From: Candidatus Jettenia ecosi
Lineage (GTDB): Bacteria; Planctomycetota; Brocadiia; Brocadiales; Brocadiaceae
Length of the DNA stretch: 57,399 nucleotides
NCBI GenBank assembly: GCA_005524015.1
Contig: SULG01000012.1
Span: 1 to 57,399 of the forward strand
Direction: 5' to 3'
In this document: in pieces, positions 17,096 through 26,287 of the stretch
Position numbering within the stretch: the stretch's first letter is position 1
Layout: every line of letters begins with the position of its first letter
Position numbers and translations under genes: made by a program
The notes under the pieces: generated by a model
Told to the model about the DNA's origin: nothing
What the model saw: the letters and a program-made list of their open reading frames with translations, nothing else
The model's database searches: none

Positions 17096-17153
17096 AGTAT
17101 TTACTCCAGTTCTTATAAATGATTTTATAAGATTATTTGGTTGAATATTTTAC

Positions 17154-18062
17154 TTATTTTACTAACCGAAATTGTGTTACATCTATCATGTTAGTTGTGT
17201 AGTATAGGTTGATAGTATCTTCTTTGAAGTTTATATAAATATCTATGGTATTTTGCTTATATTTTGAAAGATCAGTTATAACCCTTTGAACTTCCTTAAG
17301 AGGAATAAGTAATACACCTCCTCTTGGAACTAAAAGATAACCATTTCCTTCTTGTAAAGAATCCTTAAATCTATCACGGAAAGTAATTTGCCAATGCTTT
17401 GGATTATTTTTAGGTTTAGGACTCCCAGGTCTAATGTATATTTTTTCTCCGTTTAAGATAGCTTCGTCTGCTTTCCACTTATCAAGTTTATAGCCTTTCT
17501 TTTCCAATATTGTTTTCAATTCATCTCTGAGAATTTCTTCCTGTCCTGGCTTTTCAAGAAGTTTAACAATTAAATTCTTTTTCATAAGGAGAAAATCACA
17601 CTCATCCTTTAGTGTCTGAAATAAGGACTTTTGCTGTGGATTATGTTTTTGTGGTTCTCCTTGTGCAACAACTGCATATCGGTTTGCCTTGAATAACGAA
17701 ATGAAATATAATTCTAATGATTTTCTTATAACGGAATCATTAAAATCAGACTGTAATGCCGATCTACCATCATTTATAATGGCAGCCCGGTCCCAGTATT
17801 TAATTTTATTTTCAGGAGAATTTAAGTGGGTTTTAAGCCTGTTATAAACATCTTTTGCTTCTCCGATATAGACCTTCCTGGATGTAGCATCAAATAGGAT
17901 GTAGATACCTGGATACTCAAGATTTCCCCATTCTTTCTTTAGTGTTTCCAATGCTTGCATTGTTTTCGGAATATCCCAAGAACGTAAATGACCTGTAGTC
18001 CTCGCCCTAATTATTCCATCACCATTTTTTATATCCTGATGATATCCAAATTTATCTTCCAT
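17154..18062 (-). CDS. GIY-YIG nuclease, probable restriction endonuclease
   Basis: The 302-residue protein holds a GIY-YIG domain around residues 50-140: YPGIYILFD (GIY), KVYIGEA (YIG), the catalytic Arg in VYNRLKTHL, the metal-binding Glu in RKSLELYFISLF and a following Asn in KANRYAVV. All catalytic positions therefore seem intact. The remaining C-terminal 160 residues are unlike UvrC or homing endonuclease partners. It begins 15 bases after the methyltransferase at 18078-19442 with its own AAGGAA site 9 bases before the ATG, so the pair may be a type II restriction-modification system. Known GIY-YIG restriction enzymes include Eco29kI and Hpy188I. Confidence 0.8.
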   Translation of the reverse strand: MEDKFGYHQDIKNGDGIIRARTTGHLRSWDIPKTMQALETLKKEWGNLEYPGIYILFDATSRKVYIGEAKDVYNRLKTHLNSPENKIKYWDRAAIINDGRSALQSDFNDSVIRKSLELYFISLFKANRYAVVAQGEPQKHNPQQKSLFQTLKDECDFLLMKKNLIVKLLEKPGQEEILRDELKTILEKKGYKLDKWKADEAILNGEKIYIRPGSPKPKNNPKHWQITFRDRFKDSLQEGNGYLLVPRGGVLLIPLKEVQRVITDLSKYKQNTIDIYINFKEDTINLYYTTNMIDVTQFRLVK

Positions 18063-18077
18063 TGTCTTGTATTCCTT

Positions 18078-19442
18078 TTAGTTCTTTTTTAGGGTAATTA
18101 TTGTTTCTCTCAGTCTATAATTTCTTATCTGGCCAGATCGGCGATTTCGTGCTTTCTCTATTTTCTCAATAGTAAGTCCAAGCTCTGTTCCAATTTTAGC
18201 TAACAATAAATCTGTAGGCACATAAACATCGGCAATTAAGCTATCACCAACAACAAGAATAAAACGACCATTTGATTTAAGAGATTTTGTAACTACACTC
18301 ATGACCTTATACATATCATCGAAGTATTTATGTACGATATGAGGCATATCGTTTCGGCGGTAATTACCTCTTCTTTTTATATTTTTCTCAATATTTGTTT
18401 TTATTTCTTCTATCCAACTATTTGAATATTTAGCGTCTAACTGAACAAATGTCTTAATTAATCCTTTGGAAACGTTGTCACAAACGACAAGACTATCCTT
18501 TACTTTTTTGGCATCCTTTGCATCTTGTGTAAAACCAAGCCATGCCATTTCAATCTTATAATTCATAACATAGTCAAGCCCATTCATATACGGTGGTGAG
18601 GTAATGACAAGATCAAAAAAGTGTTTATGCCTGTATTCCATCGCATTGACAAGTAAGACTTTACTTTCTATAAAGATATTCCTTTTATATCTCGTTTGAA
18701 GAATTTCAAGGTCTTTGCAAATGTCTTTAACCTTATATTCCATGAGTATCCAAGGAGCATTGTCGGCAACTCTCTTGCCTTTCCAGTATCCAAGGCATGG
18801 AGTTCTTTTAAGGTTACTACAATCAATCAAGATTGAAGAGAATGCAAGCAGGATGAGGTTTTTTACCTTCGTTTGTTCTTTGGTTTTTGTAGGAATAGCA
18901 TCAATTCCGCCCTTGAGAAATTCTAAGTTGCGTAGCACTCCTGGATTGAATTGATTCTTGGATTTAAGAAACTCAGGGGCAGGGGTTTTTATGTCTTTAG
19001 AGATAGATGAAAATATTTCCAGGAGTAATTTAGGATCAACGTCCCATGAATTAACCTTTACATTTGCAATAAATTGAAGGAGCGGATTTAACTCGGTTCC
19101 TATAGATTTATAGCTATTTAGTTTACTTTGGGTGAGGACAGTTCCACAGCCAGCAAAGGGGTCGAGGATCATAGGTGATGTATAATCATCTTTGTATTGG
19201 TCGAGTATTGATTGTACAAATACAGCAGAAAATCCCTGGATATAGGGTGCCCACTTGTGAACATGCTCACCAAAGTTTGATGTAAATTGTATTGGCTGTT
19301 TTCTTTCAACGATCTCAACCCCTAACCCTTTTAGATAAGGTTTTGAGTCAATATCGCATGAGCCCCCAAATTTTGGAGAAGAAAGGACGTTCTTTCTCCT
19401 GACATCAATATTATCGTTTATACCTGGCAATCCTAGTTGCAT
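18078..19442 (-). CDS. Site-specific DNA methyltransferase (TSPPY type)
   Basis: This 454-residue protein has motif I DPFAGCGTVLTQSK near residue 95 and motif IV TSPPYMNGLDYV near residue 283, so the motifs occur in the order I then IV. SPPY is frequent in N4-cytosine enzymes, but some N6-adenine enzymes have it too, so the modified base is uncertain. A third block, GRFILVVGDSLI near residue 390, is also compatible. It lies directly upstream of the GIY-YIG nuclease and is a likely cognate methylase. The N-terminal 60 residues, rich in GxGxD motifs, are of unknown role. Confidence 0.85.
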   Translation of the reverse strand: MQLGLPGINDNIDVRRKNVLSSPKFGGSCDIDSKPYLKGLGVEIVERKQPIQFTSNFGEHVHKWAPYIQGFSAVFVQSILDQYKDDYTSPMILDPFAGCGTVLTQSKLNSYKSIGTELNPLLQFIANVKVNSWDVDPKLLLEIFSSISKDIKTPAPEFLKSKNQFNPGVLRNLEFLKGGIDAIPTKTKEQTKVKNLILLAFSSILIDCSNLKRTPCLGYWKGKRVADNAPWILMEYKVKDICKDLEILQTRYKRNIFIESKVLLVNAMEYRHKHFFDLVITSPPYMNGLDYVMNYKIEMAWLGFTQDAKDAKKVKDSLVVCDNVSKGLIKTFVQLDAKYSNSWIEEIKTNIEKNIKRRGNYRRNDMPHIVHKYFDDMYKVMSVVTKSLKSNGRFILVVGDSLIADVYVPTDLLLAKIGTELGLTIEKIEKARNRRSGQIRNYRLRETIITLKKN

Positions 19443-19450
19443 AAACTTTA

Positions 19451-19675
19451 TTAATTGTCCTCTTTCAGAGGTTTTTCAATAGTAACATTGTTTTTTGTAT
19501 CTTCTGTGTAACTCCTCGATACTGTTCCATAACTTATTGGTTTTGATCTGTTTAATTCTTTTTGAACTGAAACAGTACCATAGCTTTGAGGCTTGTCTTG
19601 GCTACTTTGGGTTGAATTTTGCTGTGAACTATTTTCTCCCGATGGTTTTTCTCTAATATTTTCATTATTGCCCAT
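19451..19675 (-). CDS. Short low-complexity protein, unknown function
   Basis: 74 residues, mostly Ser, Gln, Asn, Lys and Glu. It contains two copies of the motif SYGTVS (residues 31-36 and 47-52), each preceded by Lys/Pro-rich sequence. It is fully hydrophilic and likely disordered. It sits 8 bases before the methyltransferase and 10 bases after the membrane protein on the same strand. No homolog is recognised, and it could be a linker peptide or an artefact of a low-complexity open frame. Confidence 0.4.
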   Translation of the reverse strand: MGNNENIREKPSGENSSQQNSTQSSQDKPQSYGTVSVQKELNRSKPISYGTVSRSYTEDTKNNVTIEKPLKEDN

Positions 19676-19685
19676 GCATGGTCTC

Positions 19686-20189
19686 CTAAAAATTTTTCAA
19701 AAATATAATTAAAATAACAAATAAAACAGCAGCAAATAAACAAACTGAAGCTTCAATTAAAAAAGTGCCTTTTTTAAATGTATCAACCAATTCGTCAACA
19801 ACTCGAACATTCATTTTTAAAGCATCTTCGTAAGTAGCAATCAGCCTACCTCCAACTTCTTCTGGTTCTTTTTCTAGCTCCGTGTTAAAAATAAGTTTCC
19901 CATAATCGATTCTTTGAAAGGTCTTTACACGGATAGCATTCAGAAAAAGAAGTATTGCTCCTATAATTACAAACATAGCAAAAACTAGTAATGGCGTGGT
20001 TAAATATCTGTGCCAATCTTGTTCAAACACTGCTCTCAGAAGAAAAATTATTGCTGTTAGCAAAATACTAGCGACCGTTAACATTATTTGAACTTTTGAA
20101 ATTATATGCTTGTTTCTATTTTCTTCAGATTCAAATTCCTTCTGGATGACATTCAGAACTATCTTTACTGTTTCAGGATTGTATTTCAT
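19686..20189 (-). CDS. Three-helix membrane protein in the restriction operon, unknown function
   Basis: The 167-residue protein has hydrophobic segments at about residues 30-50 (VQIMLTVASILLTAIIFLL), 62-86 (LTTPLLVFAMFVIIGAILLFL) and 143-165 (IEASVCLFAAVLFVILIIFL). Between the second and third lies an amphipathic stretch with YEDALKMNVRVVDELVDTFKK. The arrangement resembles the SLATT and related four-helix or three-helix effectors that accompany some nucleotide-signalling defence systems, but no enzymatic partner is evident here. Its start overlaps the endonuclease stop by four bases (ATGA, 20186-20189), so translation is coupled to the restriction gene. Role as a membrane effector is inference. 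Confidence 0.6.
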   Translation of the reverse strand: MKYNPETVKIVLNVIQKEFESEENRNKHIISKVQIMLTVASILLTAIIFLLRAVFEQDWHRYLTTPLLVFAMFVIIGAILLFLNAIRVKTFQRIDYGKLIFNTELEKEPEEVGGRLIATYEDALKMNVRVVDELVDTFKKGTFLIEASVCLFAAVLFVILIIFLKNF

Positions 20190-21126
20190 TTATCATCCAA
20201 CTTTTCAAAATGTACAATATTATTCGGTTCATTCTCAATCCACACACTGCTTCCCCAAGCAATCTCTTCAACAAATCTTCTAAAAACAGCACGGGAAGGA
20301 AAGGCGGTAACATAGCTGATTTTGTATCCCAATTTACTTGATTCTTTCGTAAACTTCTGTAATTGCTCAAGGCATATTGGATTTACTGGACCACTGCTTA
20401 TTACTGCTTCGATAATTACAAGACGTTTTTCATGTCCAGAAAAGAGAATAACGTCTGGCAATGATTCAGCAGTATCAATGGGAAGATTCAAACGTCTCAT
20501 TAATAATCGATTTTGATAACCTTTTTTTGGTGCTGTATTCCCAAGATATACTACTTGTGGTTTACTTAAAAAAGTGTGGCCAAATACTTCAATGATAGCC
20601 TTTTCAAGGTGTTGTGTGCACCAGGACTAAGAGAAAAGGTATCTTCGCTATTTATTTGTACACAAACAGTATTATGCTGAAATACCTTACGTGTGTGTCG
20701 TTCTCTTAATTTTGTTGATTTGATTTTTAACTCAATAATAAGCTTTTGCTGCTTTTCAGGATGTTTCTCAGAAAATAGACATTCAAAATCTGGATGGAGT
20801 CTATAGTATGTATTTGGATCATTAGTGCTGAGTTGATGCCTAACCACCAAGCCATGATTCAAGAGAGGTGCAAGAGAGGTCTTTCTGTATGCTTCTCGTG
20901 TATTTTCTGCAACCTGTTTACCAAGTTCATTTCTAGCAAAATTCAGAATATCATGGATTCTGGCTCCTTCGCACAAACTTTTATGAGCAGGTAATAATCC
21001 CTTTCTTTCTATCTTATCTGACAATGCCATTATGCATACCGCTGTTTGTTCAGAAATGAACCTCTGGGGAAAATTTATTTTTTCAAGGACAGTCTTAATC
21101 TCCTGAATTATCATAATTCCTCTCAT
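20186..21126 (-). pseudogene. BsuBI/PstI-type restriction endonuclease, single-base frameshift
   Basis: The N-terminal frame (20566-21126) encodes the helix-turn-helix domain of BsuBI/PstI endonucleases, up to LSPGAHNTLK. A second frame (20186-20500 and its upstream extension) encodes the nuclease core: LPDVILFSG, VIIEAVISSGPVNP, YVTAFPSRAVFRRFVEEIAW and VWIENEPNNIVHF. Restoring one base near 20600-20606 joins them as NTLEKAIIEVFG...VYLGNTAP, giving about 313 residues, the normal size. PstI and BsuBI cut CTGCAG. The cognate methylase (21095-23035) is intact and overlaps this gene by 32 bases. The lesion may be real loss of the enzyme, phase variation or a sequencing error. Confidence 0.85.
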
Positions 21127-23035
21127 TGAGGTGCCTCTTTATACAGCAAAGCTCATTCGTATTTAAACTATAAGCTTTAGCTACTAAAACATTCAATTCT
21201 GTAAGTAACTCTTTTTTCTTTGTTTCTTCAACTATCTGAATTTCTTTAACAATCTCTGCAATTTTATCATCGTATTTACCTGTTGGTATGGGCAGAAGAT
21301 TCAACTCTGTCGCTGAAACTTGCGTGTTGCCGTTCATGGCACGGAAAAAGAAGTCAACGACTTCTGAATTGAGGATGCCAAGAATAAAATAGAGATTTAT
21401 TGTACTACTTTCAGTCACAGGCTGAATAATATTCAAATGGTTTTCAACGAAATACCCATCTCTTTCTTTTTTACGAAACTCTTCAGGTATACAAGCCACA
21501 ATGCGTGATGGTTGCTCATCTGCCGTAATACGCTGAACAAGGATATAAGGGCCTTTAACAATAAGCTGCTTTGTTTTTGCATTGGATTTCAGGAAACAGG
21601 GTCTTGCAGTACCCATTCTATTAAAAGAAAAACTAAACTTCCCAACATCCGTTGCCCATACTAATGGCAGGGTATCCGGCTCTTTCTGTGTTGATAATAA
21701 TGGTTTAACCCTGTTCCAGACAATCTGCCCTGTTTTTGCCCGATAATTAACTTCTTGTCCGGATAAGAGAGGACTTCCCTTAATTATCTTGCTAAGAATG
21801 TTATATACATCTAAAGAATCGGCAACAAACCATACTGTTGTACCATTAAGTCGCTGGACTACTTTATTTCTGTCAACAACTACTGCCTTATGCTGATCTC
21901 TTATATCCTCCAGGGTTTTCATGAGAGAAATGTTAATTTTTTCATTGTTTTGTTTCCCTTGTTTGAGTGAAAGAATCATCGTACCATGAAGGACACCGTC
22001 AAAAATATTTTTTCGATCTGAGATATTAACGATTTCCTTTATCGCTGTTTTTCTTTCAATAAACCCTCTGAGGTTTTTAAAATAAAGTCCCGAAAGCATC
22101 GAACGAGGAACTATGAAGCCCAACCTCCCACGTGTCCTTAGCATCTCAATGCCTGCATGAATAAAGAGGGCATAAGCATTGGGGTGTCCATAAATAGAAT
22201 CCGTAAAAGTATCTTTTATATTTTGTTCTAAATTCTTTATTTTATAATAAGGTGGATTGCCTACAACAAAATCAAACTGATCCTCTAACGGTATACTGAT
22301 TCTGTCGTAGAATAATGGAATACTTTTTCTCCTTGAGGCTAACAAATGCAAGGTGTCAGCACAATAGACAGGCAGGGGTTTTAATTCAGCGATAGTATTC
22401 CTGGAGACAAATTCAAGGATGGGAGGCGCAAGGAGCATCGCCAAATTTAATCGGGCAAAGAAACAAGCCTTTAGGTCTATATCTATCCCATTGATAGCTG
22501 AAATAATCATCGGATACCATTCAAATATGGGTATGTCAGCTCTTTTGAGGGCGTTCAAGTAAACCCGGCATGCCTCTCCCAAAAAGGCGCCCGAACCACA
22601 GGCAGGGTCTATAAGCTTCTTTTGTAAAATACTTTTCGATGGAATATATTCAACCGATTTTATTATGTATCTAACTATCTCTATGGGTGTTGAATACTGC
22701 CCTAACTGTTTTCTTAATTCAAGAGAAACAAAATGGAGATAATCCATGATTGCAAATTCTTTTTTATGGTATTCATCCAATATTGTTTCTTCTTGTATCT
22801 GCCACGTCTGAGGATTATCAGAATCAGACTCGCTTCCACATAAAAGGACTCTACATACAGTACTTATTTGAGACTTACTAAGTCCAAGACCAAGCTTGTC
22901 ATTTTCATGAAAATAATAAGAGACAATAGCTTTGAGGAATTTTTGTTCCAGAGGAGGGTCTATTACCGATAAAAAGTGTTGAGTCATGATTTTAGATAAG
23001 GAAATTGGTTTTTTGACTTCAGAAGAAGACAACAC
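21095..23035 (-). CDS. N6-adenine DNA methyltransferase, partner of the BsuBI/PstI-type enzyme
   Basis: This 646-residue protein is an adenine methyltransferase of the class used by PstI-like and Eco57I-like systems. Motif I LIDPACGSGAFLGEACR lies at about residues 141-157, preceded by LGQYSTP, and the catalytic motif IV VVGNPPYYKIKN at 257-268. A target-recognition-like section follows (LRTRGRLGFIVPRSMLSGLYFKNLR and beyond). It transfers a methyl group from S-adenosylmethionine to adenine in the site cut by the adjacent endonuclease. It uses a GTG start at 23035. Its stop codon lies inside the endonuclease gene, so translation is coupled. Confidence 0.9.
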   Translation of the reverse strand: MLSSSEVKKPISLSKIMTQHFLSVIDPPLEQKFLKAIVSYYFHENDKLGLGLSKSQISTVCRVLLCGSESDSDNPQTWQIQEETILDEYHKKEFAIMDYLHFVSLELRKQLGQYSTPIEIVRYIIKSVEYIPSKSILQKKLIDPACGSGAFLGEACRVYLNALKRADIPIFEWYPMIISAINGIDIDLKACFFARLNLAMLLAPPILEFVSRNTIAELKPLPVYCADTLHLLASRRKSIPLFYDRISIPLEDQFDFVVGNPPYYKIKNLEQNIKDTFTDSIYGHPNAYALFIHAGIEMLRTRGRLGFIVPRSMLSGLYFKNLRGFIERKTAIKEIVNISDRKNIFDGVLHGTMILSLKQGKQNNEKINISLMKTLEDIRDQHKAVVVDRNKVVQRLNGTTVWFVADSLDVYNILSKIIKGSPLLSGQEVNYRAKTGQIVWNRVKPLLSTQKEPDTLPLVWATDVGKFSFSFNRMGTARPCFLKSNAKTKQLIVKGPYILVQRITADEQPSRIVACIPEEFRKKERDGYFVENHLNIIQPVTESSTINLYFILGILNSEVVDFFFRAMNGNTQVSATELNLLPIPTGKYDDKIAEIVKEIQIVEETKKKELLTELNVLVAKAYSLNTNELCCIKRHLNERNYDNSGD

Positions 23036-23114
23036 CTAGTTCAATAGATTCAATTGAATTCATTATAAACAAAAGAGAATTTATGTCAAATACAATATCC
23101 TGGAGAAATAAGAA

Positions 23115-23957
23115 TTAAACTTCAGGCAGAAGGATGTTTATCTGGGCGCCGGGGAAAGGAGTAAGATTGAGTTCTTTCTCTTTTCCCCATGCCCACTCAG
23201 GTATTATAGAGAGTTTCGCGTTTCCTGAACGGATAGAGAGTTTGCCATCCCATCGATTGACAAAGCGTCTTACGGCAGCCAATCCGTGTCCTCTTCCTTT
23301 TTCTGCAAATCTGGATGCACCGCGAAGGAGGGCATTTTCAATAGCATCAAGATCATTCTTTAAGGAAAACCGTTCAGATAAGGATTTTTTAAACCCCATA
23401 CCAATATCCATAACAGCGATCTTTACAACATTTTTACTTATCTTCTGGAAAAAATATTTCTGGATACCTACAAATCCTCTGGCCTTGCTATGCTCAATGA
23501 TATTCTGGCATACCTCCGAAAGTGCAACGATAAAACCATGAATTGCCCTCTCATCATAATGCAGATGCCTATTGAGGATTGCATGAGCACGCTCTTTGAC
23601 CTTACGAACAATGAAATGGATGTCATCTGACTTTTCTATCGGTGTGATCTCAAGAAGGACATCTGAATACGAATTTCTCAGATATTTCTCCAAGATCTCC
23701 GGTCTTGAAGGCCTGAGGTCAAAATAGTTGTAAGCAAATCGAAAGAAATCCATCCTTTCAAGATACTTAAGGACTTCTTCTGAATGAGGTAAATATATGA
23801 CTTTCCGAATATCCCTTGATTTAAATAATTCTCCTAATTCCAGAAGGCCAACCATACCATAAGGATCTATAAAAGTTACATCTTGAAAATTGATTTCTTG
23901 TGACTCATTGAGGGTAGGTAAAATATACTCAAAAGTATCTTCTGTTACTTGAACCAT
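23115..23957 (-). CDS. STAS-domain plus HATPase (anti-sigma-factor-like) regulator
   Basis: The 280-residue protein combines an N-terminal STAS-like half (INFQDVTFIDPYGMVGLLELGELFKSR, about residues 20-48) with a C-terminal GHKL ATPase. The ATPase has an N-box SEVCQNIIEHSKARG (about 148-162), a G1-like DIGMGF, and the G2 block EKGRGHGLAAVRRFV (about 220-234). No His-containing dimerisation domain is visible, so it is anti-sigma-kinase-like rather than a sensor kinase. Proteins of this type switch partners by phosphorylation or conformational change. It sits just upstream of the adenine methylase, and a STAS-like gene is at the other end of the island, so it may regulate expression or activity of the defence genes (inference). 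Confidence 0.78.
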   Translation of the reverse strand: MVQVTEDTFEYILPTLNESQEINFQDVTFIDPYGMVGLLELGELFKSRDIRKVIYLPHSEEVLKYLERMDFFRFAYNYFDLRPSRPEILEKYLRNSYSDVLLEITPIEKSDDIHFIVRKVKERAHAILNRHLHYDERAIHGFIVALSEVCQNIIEHSKARGFVGIQKYFFQKISKNVVKIAVMDIGMGFKKSLSERFSLKNDLDAIENALLRGASRFAEKGRGHGLAAVRRFVNRWDGKLSIRSGNAKLSIIPEWAWGKEKELNLTPFPGAQINILLPEV

Positions 23958-24096
23958 TATTTACTTATTATGTTTTTCAAGTTGAGGAAAGAGAACAGTA
24001 TAATTCTAAATCCAAAGGAGAAACTTTTTGAGAATCAACGTTTTTAAACAGAAGTTCAGGGCAAGTATTTTCTCTCGTTTTCTCTTGATAATCTTA

Positions 24097-25443
24097 TCAC
24101 TTTTGCTCATCAGATTTCGTTACTATACCCTCTGACCAATTGATAATAGCCCCAATATCCACAGGTTCGCCTCCTATGGACATCTTATGTTGCCGTCCTT
24201 CCAATAATTTTTTCTCTTCCCCTTCTATCAATAGAGTAGCCGCGCCATTTACGGCTGTCACAATAGTAACAATATCCTTCGCCTGGATATTTAAAGTACC
24301 TTTATTCATCCGTATCCGCCCATTCGGGGTATCAACTTCTAAGGGTATTTCTGATCCTTTCATCGAAATGAGGATTTGACCGGTTTTTAGTTGCATCTTC
24401 CAGGGATCGAAAAAATGCGCTTCGGTATCTGTATCCATCCCTACATTCACCCCCTTTTTTGTAGATAAGATGGTTCTCCCTCCCTTGCCAGTTTTCAGGG
24501 TAATACCTTTCTGAAAGGACATAGGACCTGATACCTTTTTCCATTCTCTAGCGCCCGGATATAAAATCTGAATATCCCCATACGGGTTCGACACATTAAT
24601 CTCTCCACCCTTATGGGTAAAATAAAAATATACCCCAACTACAGCAATAGCTCCACAACCAACAACGGTACCCAGGAGAATAAATCCTCTTTTTGTAGGT
24701 CTTGCGATAAGAATTCCTAGTTCGTAGAGAATGATCATGGGAACTGCAGTCATAGTCTGTGTAAAAGGGTCGGGTGGAGTAACTATAGCAGCAATAATAA
24801 ATATTACCAAGATGGCATACTTTCTCCATGCAATGAATTTGTCAGGGCTAACAATTCCAATCTTCGACAGGAGCAGCATAACGAGAGGCAATTGAAATAC
24901 TAATCCCAATGCCACAGTCAGCATGAACACAAATGAAACATACTGCTGCATAGTAATAATTGGTTGTATTCCCGGACCAAGAATACCGATTAAAAATTGC
25001 AGACCAAAGGGTATAAGTAAAAAATATCCAAAAACTCCTCCTACCACGAAAGCAAGGTATGAAATAGGAAGGAAGAGAAGTATATATTTTTTCTCTTTTT
25101 TATAAAGCCCCGCCCTTACAAATTGCCATATTTGGTAAATGATAAACGGATAAGCGATAAAAACCGATGTTATAAAACACAATTTCATATAGGCATAAAA
25201 ACCCTCCTGATAGCTGAGCACCTGTAACTCAGATGAAAGACCTGCCTTTCCCATAGCAAACCTATGGGGCTTTTTGGCTATATCCAAAATCTGCACTTTA
25301 AAAAACCAGCAGAATACAAAGCAAAGAACAATGGCGATAATGGAATAAACCACCCTGCGTCGCAACTCCTCAAGGTGTGCGCCTAAAGTCATCCTTATTT
25401 TTTCAATTTCATCAATCTCTTCTTCTTTCACTACCTTTTCCAC
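24097..25443 (-). CDS. tatC: Twin-arginine translocase TatC with C-terminal FecR-like domain
   Basis: The first about 250 residues match TatC: LGAHLEELRRRVVYS at residues 20-34, PFIIYQIWQFVRAGLYKKEK near 100-119, and six membrane helices ending in ILYELGILIA. The cytoplasmic N-terminus with HLEELR is the twin-arginine recognition site. After a further helix (TVVGCGAIAVVGVYFYF, about 260-280) there is a 165-residue soluble tail whose repeats GITLKTGKGGRTILSTKKG..., KTGQILISMKGSEIPLEVDTPNG and AVNGAATLLIEGEE look like a FecR-type beta domain. This tail is absent from standard TatC. TatC exports folded proteins, often with cofactors. The start codon is GTG at 25443 after AGAGG. Confidence 0.9.
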   Translation of the reverse strand: MEKVVKEEEIDEIEKIRMTLGAHLEELRRRVVYSIIAIVLCFVFCWFFKVQILDIAKKPHRFAMGKAGLSSELQVLSYQEGFYAYMKLCFITSVFIAYPFIIYQIWQFVRAGLYKKEKKYILLFLPISYLAFVVGGVFGYFLLIPFGLQFLIGILGPGIQPIITMQQYVSFVFMLTVALGLVFQLPLVMLLLSKIGIVSPDKFIAWRKYAILVIFIIAAIVTPPDPFTQTMTAVPMIILYELGILIARPTKRGFILLGTVVGCGAIAVVGVYFYFTHKGGEINVSNPYGDIQILYPGAREWKKVSGPMSFQKGITLKTGKGGRTILSTKKGVNVGMDTDTEAHFFDPWKMQLKTGQILISMKGSEIPLEVDTPNGRIRMNKGTLNIQAKDIVTIVTAVNGAATLLIEGEEKKLLEGRQHKMSIGGEPVDIGAIINWSEGIVTKSDEQK

Positions 25444-25683
25444 ATCAAACCTCTGTGAGTTATAATAAATCAGTACACATAAAAACTTCTCTTTCTCGCC
25501 TTATGATTTATTTTTCCTTGGAACCATAACAAAAAACAAGCAGTTTATCATACAAACATACCTCCAAAATTACAAGAAAACAATTCAGGAGAAAAGCCTT
25601 GAAAGATTTCATGGTATATGCTACTATTTTGCATATAACAATCTATTTTCTTGGCTATCTATGAGGGGAACTCGCTGAAACTT

Positions 25684-26178
25684 ATGAGTATTGAATTCTG
25701 TGGAAATTTAATTGGTACAGGAAAGAAATTTGGAATTGTTGTTAGCCGATTTAACAATTTTATAACAAAGCGTTTATTGGATGGTGCACTAGATGGACTT
25801 ATCAGGCACGGTGTAAAAGAAGAGGATATTGATATTTTCTGGGTCCCTGGCTCTTATGAGATACCAGGCGCCACTCTTAAAGTAGCACAAAATGGAAAAT
25901 ATGATGCGGTAATTTGCCTCGGCGCTGTTATCCGCGGCGAAACACCTCATTTTGATTATATTGCAAGCGAATCAGCTAAAGGTATTGCACAGGTTGGTTT
26001 GTCTACCGGTATTCCAACTATTTATGGCGTTATTACAACAGAGACCTTGGAACAAGCCATTGACCGGGCTGGAGCAAAAACTGGCAATAAAGGAGCAGAG
26101 GCTGCTTTATCAGCCATAGAAATGGTAAACCTTTTTGATCAAATACAATCCCGTATAAAATCAGCTAAAAGGGTTTAA
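25684..26178 (+). CDS. ribH: 6,7-dimethyl-8-ribityllumazine synthase
   Basis: A 164-residue lumazine synthase. Residues include [14 protein letters not shown], the substrate-binding [10 protein letters not shown], the phosphate-binding [19 protein letters not shown] (active-site His included) and [17 protein letters not shown] with [11 protein letters not shown]. The enzyme joins 5-amino-6-ribitylaminouracil and 3,4-dihydroxy-2-butanone 4-phosphate in riboflavin synthesis, and forms 60-mer or pentamer shells. ATG at 25684 gives a canonical N-terminus; an in-frame TTG at 25651 would add 11 residues. It is immediately followed by nusB, a conserved neighbour pairing in many bacteria. Confidence 0.95.
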   Translation: MSIEFCGNLIGTGKKFGIVVSRFNNFITKRLLDGALDGLIRHGVKEEDIDIFWVPGSYEIPGATLKVAQNGKYDAVICLGAVIRGETPHFDYIASESAKGIAQVGLSTGIPTIYGVITTETLEQAIDRAGAKTGNKGAEAALSAIEMVNLFDQIQSRIKSAKRV

Positions 26179-26287
26179 CCCGTTACCTGTTTTGCTCTCC
26201 TCTCCCGCACCTTACTTATAACCATAAAGAAATGCATTCTTTATTGATTTATTTTTTTAATTGTTCTTACTAAAAACTGAATATTCT

